The notes under the pieces were generated by a model. The model was given only the letters and a program-made list of their open reading frames with translations. It made no database searches and was not told the origin of the DNA. From assembly GCA_963704535.1 (NCBI GenBank), contig OY969916.1, forward strand, positions 1,240,001 to 1,304,000: 64,000 bases of DNA. Direction: 5' to 3'. This document shows positions 9,095 through 19,047 of this stretch, piece by piece. This stretch comes from G963704535 sp963704535. GTDB taxonomy: Bacteria; Chloroflexota; Chloroflexia; Chloroflexales; Roseiflexaceae. The position numbers and the translations under genes are program-made. How positions within the stretch are numbered: the first letter of the stretch is position 1; each line of letters opens with the position of its first letter.

Positions 9095-9255
9095 AGAAAC
9101 TGTCTGAAAAGGTCCACATCTCATTCACGATCTGTGGTGCAAAGGGACTCTTGAGGGGGCAGCCCCCCTCAAACTCCCCCTTGTCTCATTCACGATCTGT
9201 GGTGGAAAGGGAGATCTTGAGGGCGGCCCCTCAAACTCCCCTTTTAGACAGTTTC
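9095..9255. repeat. Compound palindromic element with terminal inverted repeats
   Basis: Outer ends GAAACTGTCTGAAAAG (from about 9096) and CTTTTAGACAGTTTC (9241-9255) are inverted copies. Between them lie two tandem internal units, each with TCTCATTCACGATCTGTGGT-like sequence followed by TTGAGGG...CCCTCAA. This looks like a nested or duplicated member of the family, ending at the stop codon of the downstream gene. Confidence 0.75.
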
Positions 9256-10404
9256 TTACCCGATCGCGGCCTCCAAGTCGGCGATCAGGTCGGCCTGGTC
9301 CTCGATGCCGACCGACAGGCGCACGAGACCGGCGGGAACCTCCAGCAGCGAGCCGGCGACACTGGCGTGGGTCATGGCCGCCGGCAGCTCGATCAAACTC
9401 TCGACGCCGCCCAGGCTCTCGGCCAGCGTAAACAGCTTGGTGCGCGCGACCATCTCGCGCGCGGCCGCCTCGCCGCCCCGCAGCACCAGCGAGATCATCC
9501 CGCCGAAGCCACACATCTGGCGCCGCGCCAGCGCGTGCTGGGGGTGGGCGGGCAGCCCTGGGTAGATCACCTGCTCGACCGCTGGGTGCTCGGCTAGGAA
9601 CTGAGCAATGGCCATGGCGTTGGCCTCGTGAGCCCGCATCCGCACTGCCAGCGTCTTCAAGCCGCGCAGCACCAGCCAGCAATCGAACGGCCCCGGCACG
9701 CCGCCGGCGGCATTCTGCAAGAACTTGAGCTGCTGGTACAGCTCCTGATTCGACAGCACCACCGCTCCACCCACGACATCGCTGTGGCCGCCCATGTACT
9801 TGGTGGTGCTGTAGAGCGAGATGTCGGCGCCCAGGTCGAGTGGTCGCTGGAAATAGGGCGAGGCAAACGTGTTATCGACCACCGTGAGGATGCCATGCGG
9901 CCGGGCGATAGTGGTGATCGCGGCGATATCGGCCAGCTTGAGCAGCGGGTTAGTGGGCGTCTCCAGCCAGATCATGCGAGTCTCGGGGCGGATGGCCGCC
10001 TCGACGCGGTCGGGGTCGCTGGTGTCGATATAGTCGAACTTCAGGCCGAAGCGGGCGAAGATCTTGTCGAACAGCCGGAACGTGCCGCCGTAGACATCGT
10101 CGCCGCAGATCACGTGGTCGCCAGTCGCGAGCGTGAGCATGATCGTGGTCTCGGCGGCCAGGCCGGAGGCGAAGGCCAGCGCGTGCGCGCCGCCGTCGAG
10201 CGCGGCTAGGGCCTGCTCCAGCGCGGTGCGGGTGGGGTTGCCGGTGCGGGCGTACTCATAGCCTTTGTGCTCGCCGACGGCGGTCTGGGCGAAGGTCGAG
10301 GTCTGGTAGATCGGCACGATCACAGCGCCGGTGGATGGGTCGGGCTCCTGGCCGGCGTGGATCGCGCGGGTGGCGAAGCCGTAGCGTCGATAGTTGTCGG
10401 TCAT
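9256..10404 (-). CDS. Cystathionine gamma-synthase/lyase family PLP enzyme
   Basis: A 382-aa cytoplasmic PLP-dependent trans-sulfuration enzyme. It shows the family N-terminus FATRAIHAGQEPDPSTGAV, the substrate-loop YARTGNPTR (about 51-59), the PLP phosphate-binding FASGLAAE, VVDNTFASPYF and the Schiff-base lysine in YSTTKYMGGHSD (Lys about 202). Full length for the family. Sequence alone does not separate synthase (MetB) from gamma-lyase (MccB/CTH) or methionine gamma-lyase, and no met or cys gene is adjacent. An AAGGAT motif lies upstream of ATG 10404. The gene end abuts a palindromic element that may terminate its transcript. Confidence 0.93.
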   Translation of the reverse strand: MTDNYRRYGFATRAIHAGQEPDPSTGAVIVPIYQTSTFAQTAVGEHKGYEYARTGNPTRTALEQALAALDGGAHALAFASGLAAETTIMLTLATGDHVICGDDVYGGTFRLFDKIFARFGLKFDYIDTSDPDRVEAAIRPETRMIWLETPTNPLLKLADIAAITTIARPHGILTVVDNTFASPYFQRPLDLGADISLYSTTKYMGGHSDVVGGAVVLSNQELYQQLKFLQNAAGGVPGPFDCWLVLRGLKTLAVRMRAHEANAMAIAQFLAEHPAVEQVIYPGLPAHPQHALARRQMCGFGGMISLVLRGGEAAAREMVARTKLFTLAESLGGVESLIELPAAMTHASVAGSLLEVPAGLVRLSVGIEDQADLIADLEAAIG

Positions 10405-10697
10405 AGCTGCATCCTTGTAAATGGGTCGCCTGAGACAAGGTTTCCTGGAGCTTCACACTCTGGGAAAGCGAAGTGAGCGCGGGAGGCCGCTGCTCAAACA
10501 TGCCCGCCCAGACGGTAAAGTTGTATAGAAGCATGCCTCAGGGCGAAAGCTCATACAGGCGAACCATGGCGGAGCCGGGCGCTCGTCGCCGTCCCTGTTC
10601 GCTGGAATGGATTATAACATCGATAGTCGGCGCCGCCTACGGGTACAACCATATCTTAACCTCGTGATCGGCCCGATCTACTACAGCGATGCTGGTG

Positions 10698-10770
10698 GGG
10701 ATTGGGGGTTGGAGATTAGAGATTGGAGATTGGAGATTGGAGATTGTCCTCTCAATCTCCAATCTCCCTT
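10698..10770. repeat. Intergenic heptamer hairpin (GGAGATT/AATCTCC words)
   Basis: About five GGAGATT-type 7-bp words are followed by a short spacer and two complementary AATCTCC words, giving a long hairpin. It lies in the 10405-10878 spacer; the part at 10405-10697 shows no gene or clear element. Confidence 0.85.
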
Positions 10771-10796
10771 GCTTAGTGCAAGCAATCGCAAATTCG

Positions 10797-10867
10797 AGCC
10801 CAGTTGGATGGATGATTTGGAGGGGTGGCCCCCTCCAAGCCTCCCCCTTTCTCGGAGCGAATTTGCG
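10797..10867. repeat. Palindromic element with CGCAAATTCG ends
   Basis: Perfect 10-bp terminal inverted repeats CGCAAATTCG (10797-10806) and CGAATTTGCG (10858-10867) flank a GGAGGGGTGGCCCCCTCC core. It resembles a small non-coding mobile element or hairpin just beyond the end of the membrane/spermidine-synthase gene. Confidence 0.65.
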
Positions 10868-10878
10868 GTACGCTGTAC

Positions 10879-13363
10879 TTAGTGCCAGCGCAACACATCT
10901 AGAATACTGGAAAAGTCGTCGGTCCAGACGCTTGCTCCCGGTCGCCCGGCGAGCGGTCGCCAGCGCTGGTCGCCCGCCAGCGTGCCCAGGTCGGCCCGGT
11001 CGCGCGCCATCACCACCCACTGCGACGCGCTCTTGCCAAGCCTGCTTTCCTCCTCGCTCAGCATCAGATCATCCTGCGACAGGCAGACCAGCCCGGCGTC
11101 CTGCGCCAGGTCGCCGAGCACCGGCCGCAGGTCGAGGTACTGGTTGGAAATGTGGAAGGCCAGCACGCCGTCGGGCGCCAGCTTGGCGAGATACAGCGCC
11201 AGTGCCTCGCGGGTGATCAGATGAATGGGGGTCGAGTCCGAGCTGTAGGCGTCCAGGAACAGCAGAGTGTAGCCACCGTCGGGCGCGCCGGCGAGCGAGA
11301 GCCGGGCGTCGCCCAGCACAACCGGGGCATTGGGAGCGCAGTCGCGCAGGAAGGTGAAGTAGCGCTCGTCGCGGGCGATCCGCTCGACGACCGGGTCGAT
11401 CTCATAGAACGTCCACTGCTGCCCCGGCTGTTGGTAACAGGCCAGCGACCCGGCACCCAAGCCGACGACGGCCACCCGATCCTCCGGGCGCGTCCCGATC
11501 GAGGCCGCGAAGAGCTGCCCGGCCGGCCCGTTGGCGTAGTAGTAACTGATGGGCTCACGGTTCCGGGCCGGGTCGAGGCTCTGCTTGCCGTGCAGCGTCC
11601 CACCATGCGCGATCATGTGGAAGCGCCCATCGGGGGACAGCAAAACCCGGTGGATACCGAAGAAGCTGCGCTCGACGTGCAGCACCTGCCCCTGGTCGCT
11701 GGTGTAGAGCCCGCTAGCCAGAAAGATCGCCCCGACAGCGAGCGCGAAGCGCAGCGGTCGTCGCGAGAAACTGAAGCAGAGCGCAACGGGCACGCCGAAC
11801 ATCAGGCCATAGGCCAGCGGCCCAGATTGCACGCCGGTCGGCCCCCAGCCCCACGATCAGCCCGGCGACGAGCGCCCCGACCGCCAGCGGCAGCGCCAGG
11901 TCGAGCCACGACCAGCGGGGACCGAGGATGGAGGATGGAGGATGGAGGATCGTCGATCCTCCATCCTCCATCCTCCATCCTCCATCCTCATTCGGGCGGT
12001 CGGTCGTCGCGCGCAGCAGGCAGGCCAGCACCAGCACCAGCGGGTACTCGACCACGGTCGCGAACAGGAGCGGCGCCAGCAGCGCATTGAACAGGCCGCC
12101 CAGGACGCCGCCGATCGACATCCACAGGTAGAACTCGGTTAGGTACTGCGGTGGTGGCCGATCGGCGGCCATCTCGCCGTGACAGACCATCGTCGCGACG
12201 AAGAAGGTCAGCACATGGAGCAGGATCATCATCCAGATCGGCTGGGTGGCCTGGGCGCAGATCACGATCACCAGCGGCAGCAGCACGATCGGCAGCGCGC
12301 GAACCATGGCGCCGTGGGGCAGTAGCGGCTTCCCGGCGAACACCAGGATAAACGTCAGCAGATACAGCGCCAGCGGGATGATCCACAGCAGCGGGATGGG
12401 GGCGATATTGGTCGAGAGGTAGGTCGTCACGCTGAGCATGAGGCTCGACGGGACGAACGCCAGCAGCACCCAGCGAACGCGGCGGCCGGCACTGATCGGA
12501 TGGTCCGTGGTCCGTGGTCCGTTGTCCACCAGGGGCGTATGCGCCGGGGGCGTATGCTCCGGGGGCGTATGCTCCGGGGGCGTATGCTCCGGGGGCGTAT
12601 GCTCCGGGGGTGTATGCTCCGGGGGCGTATGCAATACGCCCTTACGTTCGGTGGTTCTTGGTTCTTGGTTCTTGGTTCTTTGTGCTTTGTTCTCGGTCCT
12701 GGCCGTTCGCCAGACCGCCGCCGCGCAGAGCAGCGTGAGAAGCACCAGCACCACGTAGCCACAGGCCCACATCCAGCTCTGGCCGGCGAGCCGCAGGTAC
12801 GGCTCCACCAGCAGCGGGTAGCTGAGCAGGGCCAGCATGCTCCCGGCGTTGCTGGCCGCGTAGAGGAAGTAGGGATCGACCGCCGATCGGTGGCCGCTGC
12901 CGGCGAACCAGGTCTGGAGCAAGGGGCTGCTGGTCGAGACGACGAAGAACGGCAGCCCGACCGTGACCAGCAGCAGCGCCATGAGCCACGGGATCGGGTT
13001 GTCGGCAGTGGGTGGGCTCCAGCCGGCCGGAACTCCGATCGGCAGGACCAGCAGCGGCAGCAGCAGCAAGATGGCGTGGAGCGCCACCTGGTGCCGCCGG
13101 CCGAGCCACCTGGTCGAGAGATGGGCGTAGGCGTAGCCGGCCAGCAGGGCGGCTTGGTAGAACACGACCGTGGTGTTCCACACCGCCGGCGAGCCGCCGA
13201 GCAGCGGGAGCACCATCCTAGCGAACATGGGCTGGACCATGAACAGCAGCGTCGCGCTGACGAACATGGTGACGGTGAAGATGACCAGCACAGGTAGCCC
13301 TGCACGAGCGCGTGATTGTGACGACGGAACTGCGGCAAGCTCACGCTCGGAGAGGAGCGACAT
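10879..13363 (-). CDS. Membrane protein fused to a spermidine synthase-like domain, one frameshift
   Basis: About 820 aa once joined. The N-terminal part (from ATG 13363, GGAGG upstream) has many hydrophobic helices, as in the fused MFS/spermidine synthase family (start FTVTMFVSATLLFMVQPMFARMV). The C-terminal part, in another frame, is a class I methyltransferase-like fold with VAVVGLGAGSLACYQ (SAM-type glycine loop), TFYEIDPVV and LLFLDAYSSDSTPIHL. The frame change lies near 11835-11855 in a G-rich run and is probably an indel error. Two in-frame repeat insertions (11924-11989 and 12501-12703) sit in loops between membrane helices. The substrate is unknown; proteins of this type may make polyamines or modify membrane substrates. 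Confidence 0.85.
11924..11989. repeat. In-frame heptamer hairpin inside the membrane/spermidine synthase gene
   Basis: About four GGATGGA words, a short centre, and about five complementary TCCATCC words form a near-perfect hairpin. On the coding strand it reads as an open insert (NEDGGWRMEDGG...STILHPPSS) without stop codons. Confidence 0.9.
12501..12703. repeat. In-frame composite repeat cassette (heptamers plus 15-bp minisatellite)
   Basis: On the coding (minus) strand the order is GAACCAA-type heptamers, then GCATACGCCCCCGGA 15-mers (seven copies, 12531-12635, peptide HTPPE), then GGACCAC-type heptamers. The encoded peptide reads RTKNQEPRTTERKGV, (HTPPE)n, NGPRTTDH. It interrupts the segment between two groups of membrane helices. 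Confidence 0.92.
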
Positions 13364-13524
13364 AGATGACCTCCGAAGACTCCAGTAGGAACCATTGCGG
13401 TATTTCCGCCAAACAGTAGTAGCGGCGATTATGACTTGGGATCTTACATGATCAAACGCGGCGAGAGCTGATCAAGATATAAGCAAACTGGGTACGAAAA
13501 AACTCCATCGTTCCTTTTTCTTCC

Positions 13525-13572
13525 TTTTACCATTGATTTTTCGCCCGGTCGGGCAAAAAATCAATGGTAAAA
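13525..13572. terminator. Long perfect hairpin in the divergent spacer before mutS
   Basis: Arms TTTTACCATTGATTTTT-CGCCCG and CGGGC-AAAAAATCAATGGTAAAA pair over about 22 bp with a tiny loop and end in an A/T run. It could be a bidirectional terminator or a repeat remnant. The surrounding spacer (13364-13760) also carries a CTGAGCTTGTCGAAGGG motif near 13605-13621 but no supported gene. Confidence 0.6.
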
Positions 13573-13684
13573 AAAGGGTGAAGTACCTTGCTGCCGAACT
13601 TCCTGAGCTTGTCGAAGGGCAGGCAACAGCGGCGTTGCAGGTGCCACGGAGAACAGCGCCACCAGAAACTTAACCCAAGAACAT

Positions 13685-13714
13685 TTGTGCGAAACAGGAG
13701 CTGCGTGCTATAAT
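13685..13714 (+). promoter_or_regulatory. Probable mutS promoter
   Basis: A perfect TATAAT at 13709-13714 with a weak TTGTGC at 13685-13690 (18-bp spacing). Transcription would start around 13721, downstream of the longest possible reading frame start, so translation should begin at 13761. Confidence 0.5.
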
Positions 13715-13760
13715 GGCGCGTATATTTCGAGTGTGTACGAGTGGAATGGAGCGCCAAACG

Positions 13761-16700
13761 ATGAGCCAGATCGATCGCCGCAAGCTACGCTTGCAGCTCA
13801 ATGCCGAGTTCCCCGGCTTTGAACTCCACGATTGGTATGTCCAATACCGCGAGCTTAAAACCTCCAGCCCCGACGCCATTCTGCTCTACCGCTTGGGCGA
13901 CTTCTACGAGACCTTCGACGACGATGCCAAGCTGGTCGCCGAGAAGCTCGGCGTCACGCTGACCCACCGGCCCTTCGCGACGCCCAAGGGCAGCAAGAAT
14001 AAGAAGCAGGATCAGCAGCGCTGCGCGATGGCTGGCATCCCCTACCACGCGGTCGAGCGCTACGTCGGGCAGTTGGTCGCGGCCGGCTACCGCGTGGCGA
14101 TCGCCGAGCAGATCTCGGAGACGCCGTCGAGCAAGTCCGACACCCGCCCGCGCTCGGTCTACGCCACCGGCATCGAGCAGAGCGCCGCGCGGAAAGAGAT
14201 GGTCGATCGCGAGATCGTGCGCGTGATCACCCCCGGCACGATCATCGACAGCGGCCTATTGCCGGCCGCTCAGAACAACTACCTGGCCGCGCTGATCGCC
14301 GATCGTGGACGGGTCGGGCTGGCCTATGCCGACTTGAGCACCGGCGAGTTCGCGTGTACCGAGTTCTCCGGCGAGAGCGCCACCACGCAGGCTCAGGGTG
14401 AGCTGGCGCGCCTCCAGGCCGTCGAGGTGCTGGTGCCCGATGACGCGGCACTACGGCTGCCGGGCTTGGAGCCGGCCAGCGCACGGCTTGAGCACGACCT
14501 TGAGTTTATGACCAAAGGCGAGCGCGAGCTGCTGCTGCCGGGCGAGCGGGTGGCGCGCCGGATCGAGGGCGAGAACACCGCGCGCTGGGCTCACGGCCAC
14601 GTCACCAGCCTGCCGGCGTGGCGCTGGGAGCTGCCCACCGCCCGCGATACGCTGCTGCACCAGCTTGGCGTCCATCGCTGGCCGGCTTCGGCGTCGCCGA
14701 TAAGCCGCTGGCCACGCGAGCGGCTGGGGCGGTCCTCCAGTACATCATGGAGACTCAGAAGGGCGCCGCCAACCAGATCAGCTCACTCTCGGCCTACACT
14801 ATCGGCGGCCATATGTTTCTCGACCCGCAGACGCGCCGCAACCTGGAGCTGCTGGAGGGCAGCGGCGGCAAGACCAAGGGGTCGCTGGTCGGGGTGCTCG
14901 ACCAGACCCGCACGCCGATGGGGGCGCGGCTGCTGCGGCGCTGGATCTCGCAACCCTTGATCGACATCCCGCAACTGGTCGCCCGCCAGGACGGCGTGGC
15001 CTTCTTTGTGGACGACCCGATCCTGCGAGCCACCGTGCGCGAGCAGCTCCGCCATATCGGCGATATGGAGCGGGCGGTCAACCGGGTGCTCCAGGGAGTC
15101 GCGGTGGCCTTGCCACGCGACATGGCGCGCATGCGCGAGGCCCTGCGGGCGCTGCCGGCGCTGGCCGAGGCGCTGGGCGGGTGGATGCCGCCTACCGTCC
15201 AGAAGTCAGTTGTCAGTAGTCCGTTGCTTGCCCTGAGCGAAGTCGAAGGGTCCGTTGCGGAGGACGAACCGCGCTTGGAACATGAACCCGCTATCGTGGA
15301 GACGAAACAACTGACCACTGACAACGGACCACGAACTCAGCCGAGCCTGCGCGAGGAGCGCGAGGCCCGGCGCCGCGTCGCCCCGCGCTACGACGACGAC
15401 GATCTCTTCGGCGAGGGCGCCTGGGACGACGAGCCCTTCGACGAGCCGCCGACCGACGAACCAGAACAAAGAACAAAGAACACAGAACAAAGAACTACAG
15501 ACAACAGACAACAGACAGGCGACGCAACACGCAACACGCAACACGCAACACGCAACACGTTGGATGGACAACAGACCACGGACAACGGACCACGGACCCT
15601 CGACACCTGCGCCGACATACTGACCCTGCTTGAGCAGGCGCTGGACGACGACCCGCCGGCGCTGCTGGGCGCCTCCAACTATTTGCGAGCCGTGGAGGAG
15701 AATGGCGAGCGGCCCCGCCGCGTGATCCGACCTGGCTATGACCGCGATATGGACCAGGTGGCACGGGCCAGCCGCGATGCCCAGCGCTGGATCGATGACC
15801 TCGAGTCGCTGGAGCGCGAGCGAACCGGCATCAAGTCGCTCAAGGTCGGCTATAACGAGGTCTTCCACTACTACATCGAGGCGTCGCGCACCGACTCAAA
15901 CCGGGTGCCGGGCCACTACCAGCGCAAGCAGACGCTGGTCGGCTCGGAGCGCTATATCACGACCGAGCTGAAAGAGTATGAGCTGGTGGTGATGAACGCG
16001 CGCGAGCGGCTCAAGGATCTGGAGCAGCGCGCCTTCATACGCATCTGCGCGCTGGTCGCCGACCAGGGCGCGCGCCTGCTGGCGACGGCGCGGGCGCTGG
16101 CCGATATCGACGTCTACGCCGCGCTGGCCGAGGCAGCGGTACGCGGCCGCTACACCCGCCCGCAGCTCTACGACGACACGCGGCTGCGCATCGCCGCCGG
16201 GCGCCACCCGGTGGTCGAGCAGATGCTCGATGAGCCGTTCATCGCCAATGACACGGCGCTGGACACCGAGGAGAACCAACTGCTGATCATCACCGGCCCG
16301 AACATGGCCGGCAAGAGTACATCACTGCGTCAGATCGCCCTGATCGTGCTGATGGCCCAGATCGGCTCGTTCGTGCCGGCCGACGAGGCCGAGATCGGAC
16401 TGGTCGACCGGATCTTCACCCGCATCGGCGCGCAGGACGACATCGCCACCGGCCAGAGCACGTTCATGGTCGAGATGACCGAGACGGCGGCGCTGCTGCT
16501 CCAGAGCACCCGCCGCAGCCTGATCATCCTCGACGAGGTCGGCCGCGGCACCAGCACCTACGACGGCATGGCGATCGCCCGCGCAGTGGTCGAGTACATC
16601 CACAACGAGCCGCGGCTGGGCTGCCGGACGCTGTTCGCGACCCACTACCACGAGCTGACCGACCTGGAGCAAGTGCTGCCGCGGGTGAAGAACTATCATA

Positions 16701-17080
16701 TGGCGGCGGTCGAGCAGGACGGGCGCGTGGTCTTCCTCCACGAGCTGCGCTGCGGCAGTGCCGACCGCTCCTACGGCATCCACGTCGCCGAGCTGGCCGG
16801 CATCCCACGCCCGGTGATCCGCCGCGCCACCGAGCTGCTGGCCCAACTGGAGAACAAAGAACCAAGAACCAAGAACCAAGAACGTAAGGGCGTATCGCAT
16901 ACGCCCTCATTGCATACGCCCCCAGAGGACCATGGACCACGGACCAAGGACCAGCTCTCCCTATTCGACCTAGCGCCCAGCCCGGTGATCGAGATGCTGC
17001 GGCGGCTGAACGTCAACGAGCTGAGCCCGATCGAGGCGCTCACCAAGCTGTATGAGCTTCAGAAGCTGGCAAGCCAGTAA
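13761..17080 (+). CDS. mutS: DNA mismatch repair protein MutS, one frameshift and two repeat insertions
   Basis: Mismatch-recognition ATPase. Domain I has YRLGDFYETFDDDA with the mismatch-contacting Phe-x-Glu, and domain II follows. Later come the lever/clamp region (IKSLKVGYNEVFHYYIEAS), the ATPase Walker A TGPNMAGKST (about 16290-16320), LIILDEVGRGTST and the dimerising C-terminal helices. Start ATG 13761 has GGAG at 13748-13751 and lies below a TATAAT promoter. The frame changes near 14670-14690 (...LLHQLGV to LAGFGVADKPL), probably an indel error. Two repeat-derived inserts are in frame: about 130 aa within the core domain (15203-15602) and about 35 aa before the C-terminal region (16850-16957). 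Without them the length is about 930-950 aa, close to usual. Convergent with the M32 peptidase gene. Confidence 0.95.
15203..15602. repeat. In-frame repeat-rich insert in mutS domain III
   Basis: Contains CCCTGAGCGAAGTCGAAGG (15232-15250), a GGACCAC/TGACAAC run (15308-15335), then 7-bp arrays AGAACAA (15463-15495), AGACAAC (15500-15520), ACACGCA (15525-15560) and CGGACCA (15570-15600). A high-acid linker (DDDDLFGEGAWDDEPFDEP) lies between. All remain open in the mutS frame. Confidence 0.9.
16850..16957. repeat. In-frame composite cassette near the mutS C-terminus
   Basis: The order is GAACCAA heptamers, AACGTAAGGGCGTAT, GCATACGCCC words, then GGACCAC heptamers. The peptide EPRTKNQERKGVSHTP...HTPPEDHGPRTKDQ matches the cassette at 12501-12703 in order, orientation and frame relative to its host gene. 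Confidence 0.92.
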
Positions 17081-17147
17081 AGCGAGTTATGAGTTATGAG
17101 TTCGCGACGATATCTTTACCTCGATCCGCAGCCCGAACCCACTCGAA

Positions 17148-17212
17148 GAGGCTGTCTGAAAGGGGGAGTTTGAGGGGGCAGCCCCCTCAAACTCCCCCTT
17201 TCAGACAGCCTC
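17148..17212. terminator. 65-nt perfect palindrome between mutS and M32 peptidase
   Basis: Two 32-bp arms (GAGGCTGTCTGAAAGGGGGA... and its exact complement) with one central base. It ends at the stop codon of the convergent M32 gene, so it fits a bidirectional terminator. It is the most perfect member of the TGTCTGAAA repeat family. Confidence 0.75.
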
Positions 17213-18718
17213 TAAATCGCGTACAGCTCCCCATACTTGGTCCGCAGGTAGCGAATGTACGGTTCGATCCGCAGCGGCCCGCCGGTGACGCGCTCGATCA
17301 GCTCGGTCGCGGTGTACTTGGAGCCGTGCTGGTAGATGTTCTCCCTTAGCCACGTGTGCAGCGTGCCGAACTCCCCCTGGGCGGTCTGCGCGCCGATCTC
17401 CGGATGGGCCTGCATCGCGCAGTCGAAGAACTGGGCGCTCAGGATGTTGCCGATGCTGTAGCCCTGGAACGCGCCGCCGACCACGCCGCCGAACCAGTGG
17501 ACATCCTGGAGCACGCCGTCGCGATCGTCGGGCGGGGTGATGCCCAGGTCTTGCTTGTAGCGCTCCCACCAGGCTTCGGGCAGATCGCGCACCGACAGCC
17601 GGCCTTCGAGCAGTTCCAGCTCCAGGTCAAAGCGAATGATCACGTGCAGATTGTAGGTCACCTCGTCGGCGTCGGTGCGAATCAGCGAGCGCTCCACCTT
17701 GTTGATCGCCTGGTAGAAGCTGTCAAGCGAGACCGCGCCAAGCTGGGCGGGGAAGACCTGCTGGAGCTGCGGGTAGAAGAACTGCCAGAAGCCGCGGCTG
17801 CGCCCGACCAGGTTCTCCCACAGCCGCGACTGGCTCTCGTGGACCCCCGACGACGTCCCGCTCGCCAGCGGCGTACCCTCCAAATCCATGCGGATGCCCT
17901 GCTCGTACATCGCGTGGCCGGACTCGTGCAGTGCTGCTGAAGAGCGCGTCGCCCAGGTCGTCGGGCTTGACGCGGGTGGTGATGCGCACGTCACCGAGCG
18001 AGAACTTGGTCATGTAGGGGTGGTGAGTCTTGTCCTGGCGCCCACGCTGGAAGTCATACCCGAAGCGCTTGATCACCTCTTCGCCAAAGGCAATCTGCGC
18101 GTCCTCGGGGAAGGTCCGGTGCAGGCAGGCGGCGTCGGCGACCGGCTGGGCGGTGATCGCCTGGACGATCGGCACAAGCTGCTCGCGCAGGTCGGCGAAC
18201 AGTGTACTCACGCTGGCGGCCTTCATACCGTAGTCAGCGAAGTTGATCAGCGGGTCGGCGATATGCTCGTAGCCAGGGAAGAAGTCGGCAAACTGGCGGC
18301 TCAGTTCCAGGGTTCGCTCCAGGCTGTCGCGCACGGCGGCGAAGTTGTTGGCTGGGCGCGCCCTGGTCCAGGCGTCGTAGCCGGCAGCCATGTGGGCGTA
18401 GAGCTGGGCCATAAACGCCGACGGGACATTCACCGAGCGCTCATAGTTGCGCCGTGTTACCCGGATCAGGCTGGCGTCGTCGGAGTCGTAGGGCTGACTT
18501 TCCTGGTAGGGCCGCAGGTCGTCCAGCAGCTTGCCGATCGCCGGGTCGGTGAATTTCTCGTGGGCGAGCCGGCCCAGTGTGGAGAGCTGACGGCCGCGCG
18601 CCGACTCTCCGCCGGGCGGCATATACGTGGTCTGGTCCCAGCTCAATAGCGCCCCGGCGGATTCGAGGTCATCGACCTCGGCCAGGCGGGTCTTCAACTC
18701 GTCTAGTTTGGGCTCCAC
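17212..18718 (-). CDS. M32 family metallocarboxypeptidase (Taq type), one frameshift
   Basis: Cytoplasmic zinc carboxypeptidase removing C-terminal residues from peptides, about 500 aa when joined. The N-terminal part has LLSWDQTTYMPPGG and DYGMKAASV. The second frame has the zinc motif HESGH (ALHESGHAMYEQG) and the family blocks SGVHESQSRLWENLVGRS, the IRTDADEVTYNLHVIIRF region and GYSIGNILSAQFF. The frame change is near 17938-17945 (ALFS-AALHESG), an apparent single-base insertion. Start chosen at GTG 18718 (VEPKLDELKTRL) because AGGAGG lies six bases upstream; the frame extends 32 codons further without a comparable site. Confidence 0.93.
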
Positions 18719-18918
18719 AGAGATCCTCCTCATCATGCCGGCCAGCTTAAGTACGCGATGTGCGGTAGGGCGATTGTACCATACTGGGCCTGTGAGCGGG
18801 TGGAGGGCAGGCATCGGACTTTCGACCGATTCGATTGTCGCCGCCGTGTGGAAGAAACAAGATCATGAGGGCGGCAAGGAGCGCTCAAGGTATTATAATG
18901 CGCGTTAGTGACAGCATA

Positions 18919-19012
18919 GAGCATTCCTAAATAAGTCGTAAAAGGGGGTGTGGGGGAAGCCCCCATAGAAAAGCCCACCCACGTTTACAACTCAAATAGG
19001 TTTGCTGTAGCA
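18919..19012. repeat. MITE-like palindromic element, copy 1
   Basis: Ends TAGAGCATTCCTAAAT...GTAAA and TTTAC...AAATAGGTTTGCTGTA are inverted relative to each other. The centre has GTGGGGGAAGCCCCCA. A second copy lies at 54509-54598. Confidence 0.75.
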
Positions 19013-19047
19013 TATCAGCAACCTCAATCTTTGTGGTAGGAAGCACC

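Noticed and set aside
13713..13760. MutS start at 13713
   Set aside because: It overlaps the TATAAT box; ATG 13761 has a ribosome site and fits known N-termini.
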